Positions 37,654-45,637 of a stretch of 64,000 nucleotides of DNA are shown here, piece after piece (within the stretch, counting starts at the first letter, position 1; each line of letters begins with the position of its first letter). The notes beneath the pieces were generated by a model. The model was not told the origin of the DNA. It searched no databases and saw only the letters and a program-made list of their open reading frames with translations. Both the position numbers and the translations under genes were made by a program. Origin of the DNA: a candidate division FCPU426 bacterium (lineage in GTDB: Bacteria > Oederibacteriota > Muellerivitia > Muellerivitales > Muellerivitaceae); contig PLFD01000025.1 in the NCBI GenBank assembly GCA_003136635.1, positions 1-64,000 on the forward strand, given 5' to 3'.

Positions 37654-37777
37654 GGTTTTATGACTGCCACTTCTTAATTTTCTCCACGAAAGAAATCACC
37701 AAATCCTTGGCGCTTTTTTCGGTTTCCGCCTCGGCGCTGACATGAAACAAAGCCATGTCCGCGTCCAGCAGGATCAT
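37654..37777 (-). repeat. Direct repeat copy 1 (124 bp): displaced 3' end of the pyrophosphorylase-mutase gene
   Basis: These 124 bp match 38240-38363 at 118 positions and in the same orientation. The other copy is the 3' end and stop codon of the intact gene at 38244. The two copies bracket exactly the DUF4160/DUF2442 pair (38239-37778), whose start abuts copy 2 and whose last stop codon is made by copy 1. Confidence 0.92.
37658..37777 (-). pseudogene. 39-codon C-terminal fragment of the phosphomutase-domain gene
   Basis: Within repeat copy 1 the reading frame stays open from ATG at 37777 to TAA at 37658 and encodes the same tail as the intact gene (ending EKIKKWQS). Of the six base differences, four are silent, and two change residues. 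The ATG overlaps the DUF2442 stop as ATGA, so it could even be translated. It is most simply a relic of the insertion. Confidence 0.7.
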
Positions 37778-38061
37778 CGATAAACTAAAGGATATTTTTC
37801 CAAGTGCTCAAGGGAAGATAATTCCAAATCCACGTCCAAAGAAGGCCAATAAAGATGGTACCCATGCAGTAGTTTGACTTTACAGACATCGGCGATGTTT
37901 TCTTTTTTGAACCAGGGAAATTTCTCCGATGGCAGAAAATACTCTTTGTCATTCACTAGAAGCCAAAGCCCATGGCTGGAAACATTTAAAACTTCGGCTT
38001 CAGGCGACAAAGTGCTTGCGCCATGCTTGGAGGATTTCTTTTTCATGGTCTTTAATGACAT
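37774..38061 (-). CDS. DUF2442 family protein
   Basis: A 95-residue protein with the DUF2442 pattern: VLNVSSHGLWLLVNDKEYFL then FPWFKKENIADVCKV and HGYHLYWPSLDVDLELS. Such proteins commonly follow DUF4160 genes and are suspected components of small toxin-antitoxin-like modules, with no fixed function. AAGGAA precedes the ATG, which overlaps the upstream DUF4160 gene by 62 bp. Its TGA stop falls in the repeat copy. Confidence 0.85.
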   Translation of the reverse strand: MSLKTMKKKSSKHGASTLSPEAEVLNVSSHGLWLLVNDKEYFLPSEKFPWFKKENIADVCKVKLLHGYHLYWPSLDVDLELSSLEHLEKYPLVYR

Positions 38062-38239
38062 TCGTGATTTCCTTTAACTGCCTTTCCTTGATTGAATAAT
38101 TCTCCGCCAATTCAATCGAAGGTTCCAGCCAAAATTTAGCCTCGCCTTGCGGGCAGGTGACATGAACGTGAATCCGCTTTTCTTCACGGGAAAAGAAGAA
38201 AAAACGATAGCTTTTATGGCGAAAAACCGTGGGACTCAA
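38000..38239 (-). CDS. DUF4160 family protein
   Basis: A 79-residue protein: SPTVFRHKSYRFFFFSREE, then RIHVHVTCPQGEAKFWLEP and a helical end (KDHEKEILQAWRKHF), a complete DUF4160 domain. The domain is a partner of DUF2442 in many accessory modules. The start codon appears to be TTG at 38239, immediately after repeat copy 2, with no clear ribosome site, so translation may depend on the upstream gene. Confidence 0.85.
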   Translation of the reverse strand: MSPTVFRHKSYRFFFFSREEKRIHVHVTCPQGEAKFWLEPSIELAENYSIKERQLKEITNVIKDHEKEILQAWRKHFVA

Positions 38240-38363
38240 GGTTTTACGACTGCCACTTCTTAATCTTCTCCACGAAAGAAGTCACCAAATCCTTGGCGCT
38301 TTTTTCGGTTTCCGCCTCGGCGCTGACATGAAACAAAGCCATATCCGCATCCGGCAGGATCAT
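38240..38363 (-). repeat. Direct repeat copy 2 (124 bp): genuine 3' end of the fused sugar gene
   Basis: This copy forms the last 39 codons and the stop of the 833-residue gene. It is the partner of 37654-37777 (118 of 124 identical). The distance between the repeat starts is 586 bp, made of one repeat plus the 462-bp two-gene module. Confidence 0.92.
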
Positions 38364-40745
38364 GATGGAAGATCCATTGCGGCTGATCTTCACGCCGTCG
38401 ATGAGTTCCCGCTTGTCATTGGCTGTATCCTCAATTAAATGGCGCATGATGGTTCCCTTCATTTCCCAGGAGCAGGGAACTTTTTGGGAGTGCTGCGCCT
38501 TCTTGGGGATTTGTTCCAGGTAATGCGAGATGGGCTTGCCCTCTTTGGCGATAAATTCCATCAATTTGGCCGTGGACATCATGGCGTCCATGAAAGGCGC
38601 GAAAGACGGGAAAATAAACCCGCCGTCCGGTTCGCCTACCAAAGACACGCCCTTTTGGATGGCCGCGTCCATCAGCGAGTAATAGTTGGTCCGGGTACGC
38701 TGGATGACTCCCCCGTTGGTCTTCGCCAGATCATCCAGAATCTGGGAGCTGTTGATGGGGACGACCGTCTTGGCGCCCTTATGACTGCGGTAGGTATACA
38801 GAGAAAACAACGCCAAAAGTTCGGCTCCGCTCAAAAGATGGCCCTTTTCGTCCACGACGAAAATTTTCTCGGCGCCTGCGTCAAAAAGAACCCCGAAATT
38901 GGCCCGCAGCGTCGGCACAATATCCGACAATTGTTTCAGGGCCGCGTGAAACTCCTCGGGGGTTTTCGTCAGTTTGGTTTCGTCCATATAGGCGTTCAAA
39001 CCCACCACCTCGCAGCCCAGTTTTCCCAACAGCATCGGGAAAATAGGGGAAGCGGCGGAAAAAGCGTAATCGATCACAACTTTGGGTTTGTAATCCAGGA
39101 TGGCTTTTTTATCCAACGCTTCCAGAAAGCCTTCGTGATAAAACTCCAGCATGCGGTGGGGAAACACCAACTCGCCTGTTTCTTCCATCGTCGCCCGGCG
39201 GAAATCTTCCCGGTAAAAAAGATTTTCAATTCCCTTTTCCTTGCCTGAAGACAAGGCCAAACCCCGGCCGTCGAAAAATTTGATATCGATGAATTGTTTG
39301 TCAAAAGGGCTCTTGCGGGTATGCAGGCCGCCCGCGTCCGTCAGTTTTGGAACGGCGTAACGCGCCACTGAGATGGGCATTTCCTGAAGGTCATGCACAT
39401 TAACGCCTGAGGACAAAATGCCGGAAATCAACGCGCGGTTGATCATACGGCTGGTTTTGTGAATGTCACGGGCGGTCAGAACGGTCGACCCTTTGGGCAG
39501 GGACGCGCCATAGGCCGCCCCCAGCTTGCTGGCGAATTCGGGGGTAATGTCGATACCCGCCATGCCTGTCACGCCATGCTGCCCGAAAATGGACCTGGCC
39601 CACTTATCGCCCCAGATGAGGGACGTGGAAAGCTGCGCGCCATCTTCTACTACTTTATTGGGCCAAACCTTCACGCCGGCTTTTACCACCGATTCTTTAC
39701 CGATGGTGCAATTGTCCGAAATAATGGCGCCCTCAAAGATACTCGCTTTTTCCTGAACATCCGTTCCGGACGAAATAACGCATTCGTGCACTTCAGCTTC
39801 CGCTCCAATGGCCACATTGCGCCACAAAATAGCGTTGGTCAAAACAGCGCCCTCTTCCACCTGACAGCCATCACCCAAAACCGAATTTGTAATTTTGACA
39901 TTTTTCCCGATATTGCAGCGATTGCCCAAAACCACCGTGCCCGACAATTTGGCGCTGGGGTCGATATGGCAATTTTCTCCCGTCCAGATATCCTTGCCAA
40001 CCTTATTCGCGCGCGTGCCCGGCATACCGATCTCGACTTTGCCCGCGAAAACATCCTGATGGGCCAAACGGTATTGATCCAGATTCCCTATGTCGGCCCA
40101 ATAGCCGTCCGCCACGTAGCCGTAGAGCGGCATGCCTTCTTTCAGCATGAGTGGAAAAAGATTTTTTGAGAAATCGAAATCGGTTTTCTCGGGAATCAGA
40201 TCCAGAACTTCCGACTCCAAAATATAAATACCCGTATTGACCGTATCGGAGAAAACCTCGCCCCAGCTGGGTTTTTCCAAGAAGCGCTCGATCTTTCCGT
40301 CTTTCGCCGTAATGACTACACCAAAAGCGAGGGGATTTTCCACCCGGGTCAGGATCATGGTGGCCTTGGCCTTGTTTTTTTCGTGGAATTGAATGGCCGC
40401 GGTCAGGTCAAAGTCCGTCAACACATCGCCCGAAATAACGACAAAGCGTTCTTTGCCGATCATGCTGTGGCAATTTTTCACCGAACCCGCTGTGCCCAAA
40501 TCGCTTTCCGCGCCTTTGTACTGCATCTGGATTCCGAAATCCGCGCCGTCATGAAAATATTCGGTGATGATCTCGGGCTGGTAAAAAAGAACCCCGATCT
40601 GGTCGGTCAATTTATGTTTTTTGAGAAGATCCACGATCAGTTCCATGATCGGTCGATTGACCATGGGGATCATGGGTTTGGGAAGGTTGATCGTTAAGGG
40701 CCTCATGCGGGTCCCAAAACCACCGGCCATAATGACTGCTTTCAT
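38244..40745 (-). CDS. NDP-sugar pyrophosphorylase fused to phosphoglucomutase/phosphomannomutase-like domains
   Basis: 833 residues from the ATG at 40745. Residues 1-235 are a nucleotidyltransferase (MAGGFGTRMRPLT; VVISGDVLTDFDL), 250-375 a left-handed beta-helix of hexapeptide repeats, and 385-833 a phosphohexomutase-like region. This is the two-enzyme fusion known as mannose-1-phosphate guanylyltransferase/phosphomannomutase-type. The mutase part lacks an obvious TASHNP serine loop and RFSGTEP phosphate loop, so its mutase activity is doubtful. It probably makes nucleotide-activated sugar. Its 3' end is duplicated next door. Confidence 0.85.
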   Translation of the reverse strand: MKAVIMAGGFGTRMRPLTINLPKPMIPMVNRPIMELIVDLLKKHKLTDQIGVLFYQPEIITEYFHDGADFGIQMQYKGAESDLGTAGSVKNCHSMIGKERFVVISGDVLTDFDLTAAIQFHEKNKAKATMILTRVENPLAFGVVITAKDGKIERFLEKPSWGEVFSDTVNTGIYILESEVLDLIPEKTDFDFSKNLFPLMLKEGMPLYGYVADGYWADIGNLDQYRLAHQDVFAGKVEIGMPGTRANKVGKDIWTGENCHIDPSAKLSGTVVLGNRCNIGKNVKITNSVLGDGCQVEEGAVLTNAILWRNVAIGAEAEVHECVISSGTDVQEKASIFEGAIISDNCTIGKESVVKAGVKVWPNKVVEDGAQLSTSLIWGDKWARSIFGQHGVTGMAGIDITPEFASKLGAAYGASLPKGSTVLTARDIHKTSRMINRALISGILSSGVNVHDLQEMPISVARYAVPKLTDAGGLHTRKSPFDKQFIDIKFFDGRGLALSSGKEKGIENLFYREDFRRATMEETGELVFPHRMLEFYHEGFLEALDKKAILDYKPKVVIDYAFSAASPIFPMLLGKLGCEVVGLNAYMDETKLTKTPEEFHAALKQLSDIVPTLRANFGVLFDAGAEKIFVVDEKGHLLSGAELLALFSLYTYRSHKGAKTVVPINSSQILDDLAKTNGGVIQRTRTNYYSLMDAAIQKGVSLVGEPDGGFIFPSFAPFMDAMMSTAKLMEFIAKEGKPISHYLEQIPKKAQHSQKVPCSWEMKGTIMRHLIEDTANDKRELIDGVKISRNGSSIMILPDADMALFHVSAEAETEKSAKDLVTSFVEKIKKWQS

Positions 40746-41033
40746 ATTTTTGAACCGCCTTTGAAAGAAATACCCATCTGGGGAAGACAGGCCAGCCACT
40801 TTTTCTGGCAGGAAAAAGAGGAAAACAAACTATTAACAACTACATCCGGAGAGGCCAACAACGCGTTCATTTTAACCGTTTCATTGTCAAAATAGAACTT
40901 TTCTATTGGAAAAGGCGCTGGCAAAATAGGCGCCCTTGAAGCCCGTTCAGCAAAAGAAAAGTTAAAAGTGACCTTTCATTTTTTTACGTTAAAACCTATT
41001 TTAGTTACCCGCAGATAACCCAGAGGAGCCGCC

Positions 41034-42392
41034 ATGAGCTTTAACGAGCAGGATGTTTTGACCGTATTGAAAAAGATACAGGATCCGGACCTTCACCAGG
41101 ACATCGTTTCCCTGGGTTTCATCAAGAATATGAAAATCGAGGGTGGCAAGGTGGCCTTTGATATCGAACTCACCACTCCAGCCTGTCCCGTAAAGGATTT
41201 ATTCAAAAAACAGGCCGCTGAGGAAGTCAAAAAAATCACCGGTGTCACCGATGTAACGGTCAATATGACTTCTAACGTCAAGCAGGCCCCCACAGGGATC
41301 AAGAACGTAAATATGCCCACCGTCAAAAACCTGATCGCGATAGCCTCGGGCAAAGGCGGCGTGGGTAAAAGCACGGTTTCCGCCAATCTGGCTTTAGCCC
41401 TGGCGAAAACCGGCGCTAAAGTTGGTCTCATGGACGCCGACGTTTACGGACCTTCTATTCCCCGCATGTTAGGAGTTATTGGTCAACAGCCGGCCACCGA
41501 CCCCATCTCTAAAAAAATGATTCCTTTCGAAAAACACGGGATCAAATTTATGTCCGTGGGTATGTTACAGCAGGAATCAGATACCGCCCTGATCTGGCGC
41601 GGACCCATGGCCAGCAAATTGGTTCAGCAGTTTCTAGGAGGCGTGGAATGGGGTGAGTTGGATTATTTGTTGATCGACTTACCTCCCGGTACCGGCGACA
41701 TCCAATTGACCTTGACCCAATCCGTTCCCCTAGCCGGCGCGGTGATTGTAACCACACCGCAGGATGTGGCCCGAACGATTACTCAAAAGGGTCTGCGCAT
41801 GTTCCAGCAAGTTCAGGTTCCCATCATTGGCATTGTGGAAAATATGAGCGGCTTTGTTTGCGAACATTGCCATGAAACCACCAATATTTTTAAACACGGC
41901 GGTGGAAAGAAAATGTCTGAAGAATTATTAGTGCCCTTTTTGGGTGAAGTTCCTTTGGAACCTATTATCGCCGCCGATGGCGATTATGGTGTGCCGACAG
42001 TCGCCGCTCATCCCGAATCCGCTTCAGGCAAAGCCTACGCCCACTTAGCCGAACAAATGGCTGCCCAACTTTCTATTATTAACGCTGCTACCAATAAGGT
42101 CGTTAACCGGCCAAAAGAAGTAAACACTCAGGATGAAAAAATCACTGTGATTACTTGGGAAGACGGCAAAATTTCCCGGTATCCGAATAGATATCTAAGA
42201 AGCATGTGCCCTTGCGCTCAGTGCGTGAACGAAACCACCGGCGAGAGAATGATTAGCATTGAGTCGATTGACCCCAATGTGCGTTTGGTCAGCGTTTCAC
42301 CTGTGGGCCGCTACGCCCTCCACTTTCAGTGGTCGGACGGCCATGGAACAGGGCTTTACTCGTTTGATACCCTTCATAAACTGGGTGACTAG
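41034..42392 (+). CDS. Mrp/NBP35 Fe-S carrier ATPase with C-terminal DUF971 domain
   Basis: A 452-residue protein. Residues 1-90 are a MIP18/DUF59 domain (KIQDPDLHQDIVSLGFIK), 95-350 the Mrp ATPase (GKGGVGKST, LIDLPPGTGD, and FVCEHC), and 360-452 a DUF971 domain (ITWEDGKISRYPNRYLR, CPCAQCVNETTG). Mrp proteins load and transfer Fe-S clusters; DUF971 is often a neighbour or fusion partner. GAGGAG is upstream. Convergent with the secreted-protein gene that follows. Confidence 0.9.
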   Translation: MSFNEQDVLTVLKKIQDPDLHQDIVSLGFIKNMKIEGGKVAFDIELTTPACPVKDLFKKQAAEEVKKITGVTDVTVNMTSNVKQAPTGIKNVNMPTVKNLIAIASGKGGVGKSTVSANLALALAKTGAKVGLMDADVYGPSIPRMLGVIGQQPATDPISKKMIPFEKHGIKFMSVGMLQQESDTALIWRGPMASKLVQQFLGGVEWGELDYLLIDLPPGTGDIQLTLTQSVPLAGAVIVTTPQDVARTITQKGLRMFQQVQVPIIGIVENMSGFVCEHCHETTNIFKHGGGKKMSEELLVPFLGEVPLEPIIAADGDYGVPTVAAHPESASGKAYAHLAEQMAAQLSIINAATNKVVNRPKEVNTQDEKITVITWEDGKISRYPNRYLRSMCPCAQCVNETTGERMISIESIDPNVRLVSVSPVGRYALHFQWSDGHGTGLYSFDTLHKLGD

Positions 42393-42548
42393 ATTTAAAG
42401 GTTTTATAATCATTCGAAGTGATAGTTGATGTAATTTACTAGCCAAACTCATTGTATGCCTTATGGCCAGTCACGATTTGAGATATCAGCTTCATAAAAA
42501 TCTTTGAGAACGCGAAGGGAATCGTTAACTAACCAATCGGTAATAAAT

Positions 42549-43025
42549 TTAAAAAATCTGAAACTTATCGAAAACCTTAGCAGGCTTATTAATCGAGAAA
42601 TCAGGTAATTTCTTACTGGCCATCACCTTGGATCTTAAAAATTCTAAATGGAGAACTTGTTGCATGCTGTCCCATTTGGGCTCGCCGTAGATATCCCTTT
42701 CCAAAACGTAAACGATATCCACTTTCACTAAGTCCGCCGTCGCACTAGAGGGGTAAGCCTTTTTTACCAAATAAATTGCTGCGTCAGCCAATCGTGACTC
42801 TTTGTCCTTAACCTCGAAATTCGCTTTAAAATCATTCGCATCCCAGAAGAAATGAACGTATGCGGAGTCATCCGTAATGATCGTATTATGTTTAAACCAT
42901 AAATCCCAAGGCACTTTCGCCGCGATCCATTTACCAGGAAGAAGCGGAGTAGGAGTAGGGGTGGATTGAGCCATAAGAGGAGTAATTGTCAGGAAAAATA
43001 GAACAACAAGCCACTTTTTCATCAA
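42549..43025 (-). CDS. Small secreted protein, paralogue of 57509
   Basis: 158 residues with a signal peptide ending near QSTP, then a Thr-Pro repeat (STPTPTPLLPG). HFFWDANDFKANFEVKDKES and DFSINKPAKVFDKFQI are closely shared with the protein at 57509; the two are clearly recent paralogues. Function unknown; the fold is probably alpha/beta. It ends the leftward unit after MBOAT-1. GGAGG lies before the ATG. Confidence 0.7.
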   Translation of the reverse strand: MMKKWLVVLFFLTITPLMAQSTPTPTPLLPGKWIAAKVPWDLWFKHNTIITDDSAYVHFFWDANDFKANFEVKDKESRLADAAIYLVKKAYPSSATADLVKVDIVYVLERDIYGEPKWDSMQQVLHLEFLRSKVMASKKLPDFSINKPAKVFDKFQIF

Positions 43026-43069
43026 AACCTCCGAAAGAGAATAAACTTATTCTATTACGAGTTCTAATC

Positions 43070-44278
43070 TTAAATGAACTTAAATAGATTTTGAGTCAGT
43101 TTAAATACCTCGTCCATGGGATAAAAGAAAAGTAGCCAACCATAAGCCACAAAAACATTAGTCAAGGCGATATCGACCCATCGACTGGGACTCCAATCGG
43201 CCCATCGGCTTCCCAGGGAAGTTTTTTCCCATGTGTTATGCAGGGTAAGTCCCAATCCATGATAAATACCCCAGATTCCAAAATGCCAGCTGGCTCCATG
43301 CCAAAGACCGCAAACGAACATGGTCACGGTTAAGTTTAAAAACTTTCGACCATGGCCGTGGCGGTTGCCTCCCATGGGGATATAAATATATTCCCTAATC
43401 CATGAACTTAATGACATATGCCACCGTTGCCAGAAATCAGTAATATTTCGGGCAATATAGGGGAAGTTAAAATTAACGGGCAATTCCAACCCGATCATTT
43501 TTCCCAAACCAATTGCAATGTCGCTATAACCGCTGAAATCAAAAAGAATTCGGATTGAAAGAAGGGACATCAACAGGCAAACGGGGCCGAAGGAAAGATC
43601 GGTTCTTTTTTCCAATAGATGTATCAGAATAGTGGCATTATCGGCGATAACCAATTTTTTAAAGAATCCCAAAAGAACCTGGGCTAGCCCTAAAGCCGCC
43701 AGGGTTAGGCGAGGCCTTTCCAAACCGTTTTCCATTTGGGCCAAAAAAGGCTGAAAACGCTTAATGGGGCCGGAAACAATTGAAGGAAAAAAGATGCAAA
43801 AGATTCCGAACTTGAAAGGGTTGCGTACCGGTTTGCCTTTGCCGTGATAGACATCGGTTAAATAATGAACAAATTCAAATGTAAAAAAAGAAATGGCAAG
43901 CGGCATGGCGGGTTGAATGGCGTATTCGGTTAAGGTTTTACCCATATCGCCGCCGATAGCCGAAGCGGTTGAGCTGATCAATAGAGCCCGATATTTGTAA
44001 AAGATCAGGCCGAAAACCGGAACCAAGAGAGCCAGGGTAAAAACTTGTTTTTTAGCGGAACTGTCAGAGGGTAGGCTATCCATCCATTGAGCCATAAAAA
44101 AGGTGATGATGGCCATAATAATGATAGGGGTCACGCCTGCGGGACCGGCGAAATGGTAATGAAACACCGCGCTGGAAGCCAAAACAAAAAAGAACCTAAT
44201 TTTGGCGCTAGGCATGAGCCAAAGCAGGGCGTAAAAAATGATAAAAAAGTAAAAAAACCAACAAGTATTAAAAATCAA
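43070..44278 (-). CDS. MBOAT-1: O-acyltransferase without C-terminal relay tail
   Basis: 402 residues and about ten to eleven helices. FWQRWHMSLSSWIREYIYIP (282-301) and GLWHGASWH with catalytic His327 identify an AlgI/DltB-type MBOAT. It ends soon after the last helices (LTQNLFKFI), without the FxYxxF tail seen on MBOAT-2; the preceding microprotein supplies such a tail separately. It starts with TTG, with GGGAG upstream, and follows the microprotein gene by 12 bp. It should move an acyl group across the membrane to an exported glycan or polymer. Confidence 0.92.
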   Translation of the reverse strand: MIFNTCWFFYFFIIFYALLWLMPSAKIRFFFVLASSAVFHYHFAGPAGVTPIIIMAIITFFMAQWMDSLPSDSSAKKQVFTLALLVPVFGLIFYKYRALLISSTASAIGGDMGKTLTEYAIQPAMPLAISFFTFEFVHYLTDVYHGKGKPVRNPFKFGIFCIFFPSIVSGPIKRFQPFLAQMENGLERPRLTLAALGLAQVLLGFFKKLVIADNATILIHLLEKRTDLSFGPVCLLMSLLSIRILFDFSGYSDIAIGLGKMIGLELPVNFNFPYIARNITDFWQRWHMSLSSWIREYIYIPMGGNRHGHGRKFLNLTVTMFVCGLWHGASWHFGIWGIYHGLGLTLHNTWEKTSLGSRWADWSPSRWVDIALTNVFVAYGWLLFFYPMDEVFKLTQNLFKFI

Positions 44279-44290
44279 AAAAAGTTCTCC

Positions 44291-44413
44291 CTAAAAATCA
44301 ACATAAATAAACTTCGAGGCTGACAAATCGCCTGAAAAAAGCAAAATGGCAAGGAATAAAATAAAAAGCACAACTCCTAAACTGATGCCTTTCAATAACT
44401 CATTTTTGTTCAT
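44291..44413 (-). CDS. DltX-like 40-residue membrane microprotein (acyl relay candidate)
   Basis: An unannotated gene between an SGNH gene and MBOAT-1. The product has a polar N terminus (MNKNELLKG), one hydrophobic helix (about residues 9-27) and the C terminus SASKFIYVDF. DltX, the microprotein of teichoic acid D-alanylation operons, has the same size, topology and a C-terminal motif of the FIYNEF type whose Tyr accepts the acyl group from the MBOAT DltB. Here Tyr37 would be that residue. GGGAG sits 6 bases before the ATG, and the gene overlaps the upstream stop by 14 bp. Confidence 0.8.
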   Translation of the reverse strand: MNKNELLKGISLGVVLFILFLAILLFSGDLSASKFIYVDF

Positions 44414-45482
44414 TCTTGTCTCCCTGTAGAAGTCTGCTCAGGTCTGTTGCGTATTTTTGATTTCCTTCCGGTGTTAAATGACAATGGTCCAAAAAAAACA
44501 CCGAAGGATAGCGGTCGCACCAATCTTCATAGCGAATATCCTTGGAAATGTAGTTTTTCATGAAGACAGCTAAAAGGGCGCGGTTCTTTTTGAAACTGGA
44601 CTTGTCCAGATAACTACCCAGGAATTTTTGATTTTGTGGCGTCAAGATTACCGTAACACGAACATGTTTTGCTGACCAGGAGTCCAATATTTTCTGAAGG
44701 CAGGTAAAGGATAATCCCTTTTTGTCCCAAACATAGGGTTGATAATAAGTAGCTATCTTTTGTTTCAAAGCCGCTTCAATCAAGTCAGCCTGCGCATCGT
44801 TAGTTCCCACTAGGTTTTCCAGCAAGTGCTGATAAAAATCTTTTTGGCTGGGGTAATACCAAAGCGTTTTCATCATCTGGGTTTCCCGAAAAAGAAGCCA
44901 ATGTCTGCACATCAGGCAGTAAAGATCGTCACTTAGTTGGGATTCCTGGGAGGGCGACTTATCCGGGTTAAGACGGTTTTGGATGTCCGCTGGCAAATCC
45001 GGTTCTAAAAAATACCGAGAAAGACCTTTCGGACCATCGTCGAATTCCTGAGCGAACATTCGGAAATTTAGAAGTAATAACAAATGATCACCCTGTTGGG
45101 GTTTAATTTCAGTATTAAGGGCTACGATATCTGTCAGTAGGTTTCCATCCGAACCGAGACTCAAGACAGGTTGATGGACGATGTTGAATTGAGCGGTCAA
45201 ATCCTGTGTTAATGTTTTAGACCGAGCTTGAGGGATTCGATGTTCGATCATGGAACTGGCACCCAAAACACTGTCTCCTAAAAGAAAAAAGGGGCGTTGA
45301 AGTGGATAAGTAAAACGAATTCGATCTTCGATCTCGGGAAGACTGGTTAAATCTCCAGAAATATCGAGATGTCGGTACCAGAAACCCGTCGGGATGGTGA
45401 TCCAAAGAAGAATTTCAAAAATAAAGAGACAGCCTAAAAGTGCGGAAAAGGCGCCCAACCAAAAAGATTTACTCGAGAACAT
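44400..45482 (-). CDS. Membrane-anchored SGNH-type protein (DltD/AlgX-like)
   Basis: 360 residues with an N-terminal membrane helix (about 8-30). The nucleophile block is FLLGDSVLGASSM (about 60-72), and the catalytic Asp-x-x-His is FLDHCHLTPEGN near the end, the order of SGNH hydrolase-like acyltransferases. It is followed in one unit by the DltX-like gene and MBOAT-1, giving the Dlt order SGNH-X-MBOAT in reverse. It probably carries out the final extracytoplasmic acyl transfer. Confidence 0.8.
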   Translation of the reverse strand: MFSSKSFWLGAFSALLGCLFIFEILLWITIPTGFWYRHLDISGDLTSLPEIEDRIRFTYPLQRPFFLLGDSVLGASSMIEHRIPQARSKTLTQDLTAQFNIVHQPVLSLGSDGNLLTDIVALNTEIKPQQGDHLLLLLNFRMFAQEFDDGPKGLSRYFLEPDLPADIQNRLNPDKSPSQESQLSDDLYCLMCRHWLLFRETQMMKTLWYYPSQKDFYQHLLENLVGTNDAQADLIEAALKQKIATYYQPYVWDKKGLSFTCLQKILDSWSAKHVRVTVILTPQNQKFLGSYLDKSSFKKNRALLAVFMKNYISKDIRYEDWCDRYPSVFFLDHCHLTPEGNQKYATDLSRLLQGDKNEQK

Positions 45483-45497
45483 GAAGCTCTTTCATTA

Positions 45498-45513
45498 TCG
45501 AAAATATTTTCGA
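45498..45513. promoter_or_regulatory. Perfect 16-bp palindrome upstream of the SGNH-DltX-MBOAT-1 unit
   Basis: TCGAAAATATTTTCGA is self-complementary and, allowing a two-base offset, the symmetry extends into both flanks. It lies 15 bp upstream of the start codon at 45482, just after a possible extended -10 (TGTGATAAAAT, minus strand). It could be a repressor site. I saw no second copy in the window. Confidence 0.45.
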
Positions 45514-45637
45514 ATGAAAATTTTATCACATCGAAGCGCGTTAAACGCCCATTTAAAAAGACTAATCTTTCTCAATCGGGGCAATTTGATGCCGGGGAGT
45601 GTGGCATGAATGGAAATAGCCCGTTACACCGACAGGT

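Noticed and set aside
38439..39248. Long open frame on the plus strand (about 270 codons)
   Set aside because: It is antisense to the pyrophosphorylase-mutase gene, has low-complexity His/Gly/Arg-rich translation and no family motif, so it is a shadow of that gene.
39459..40169. Second long plus-strand frame (about 236 codons)
   Set aside because: Antisense to the hexapeptide-repeat region of the same gene, with no recognisable motif or ribosome site.
42400..42548. Open stretch on the minus strand in the gap after the small secreted gene
   Set aside because: About thirty codons without a start codon, ribosome site or recognised motif, continuing from an alternative frame of the neighbouring gene; it looks like chance.
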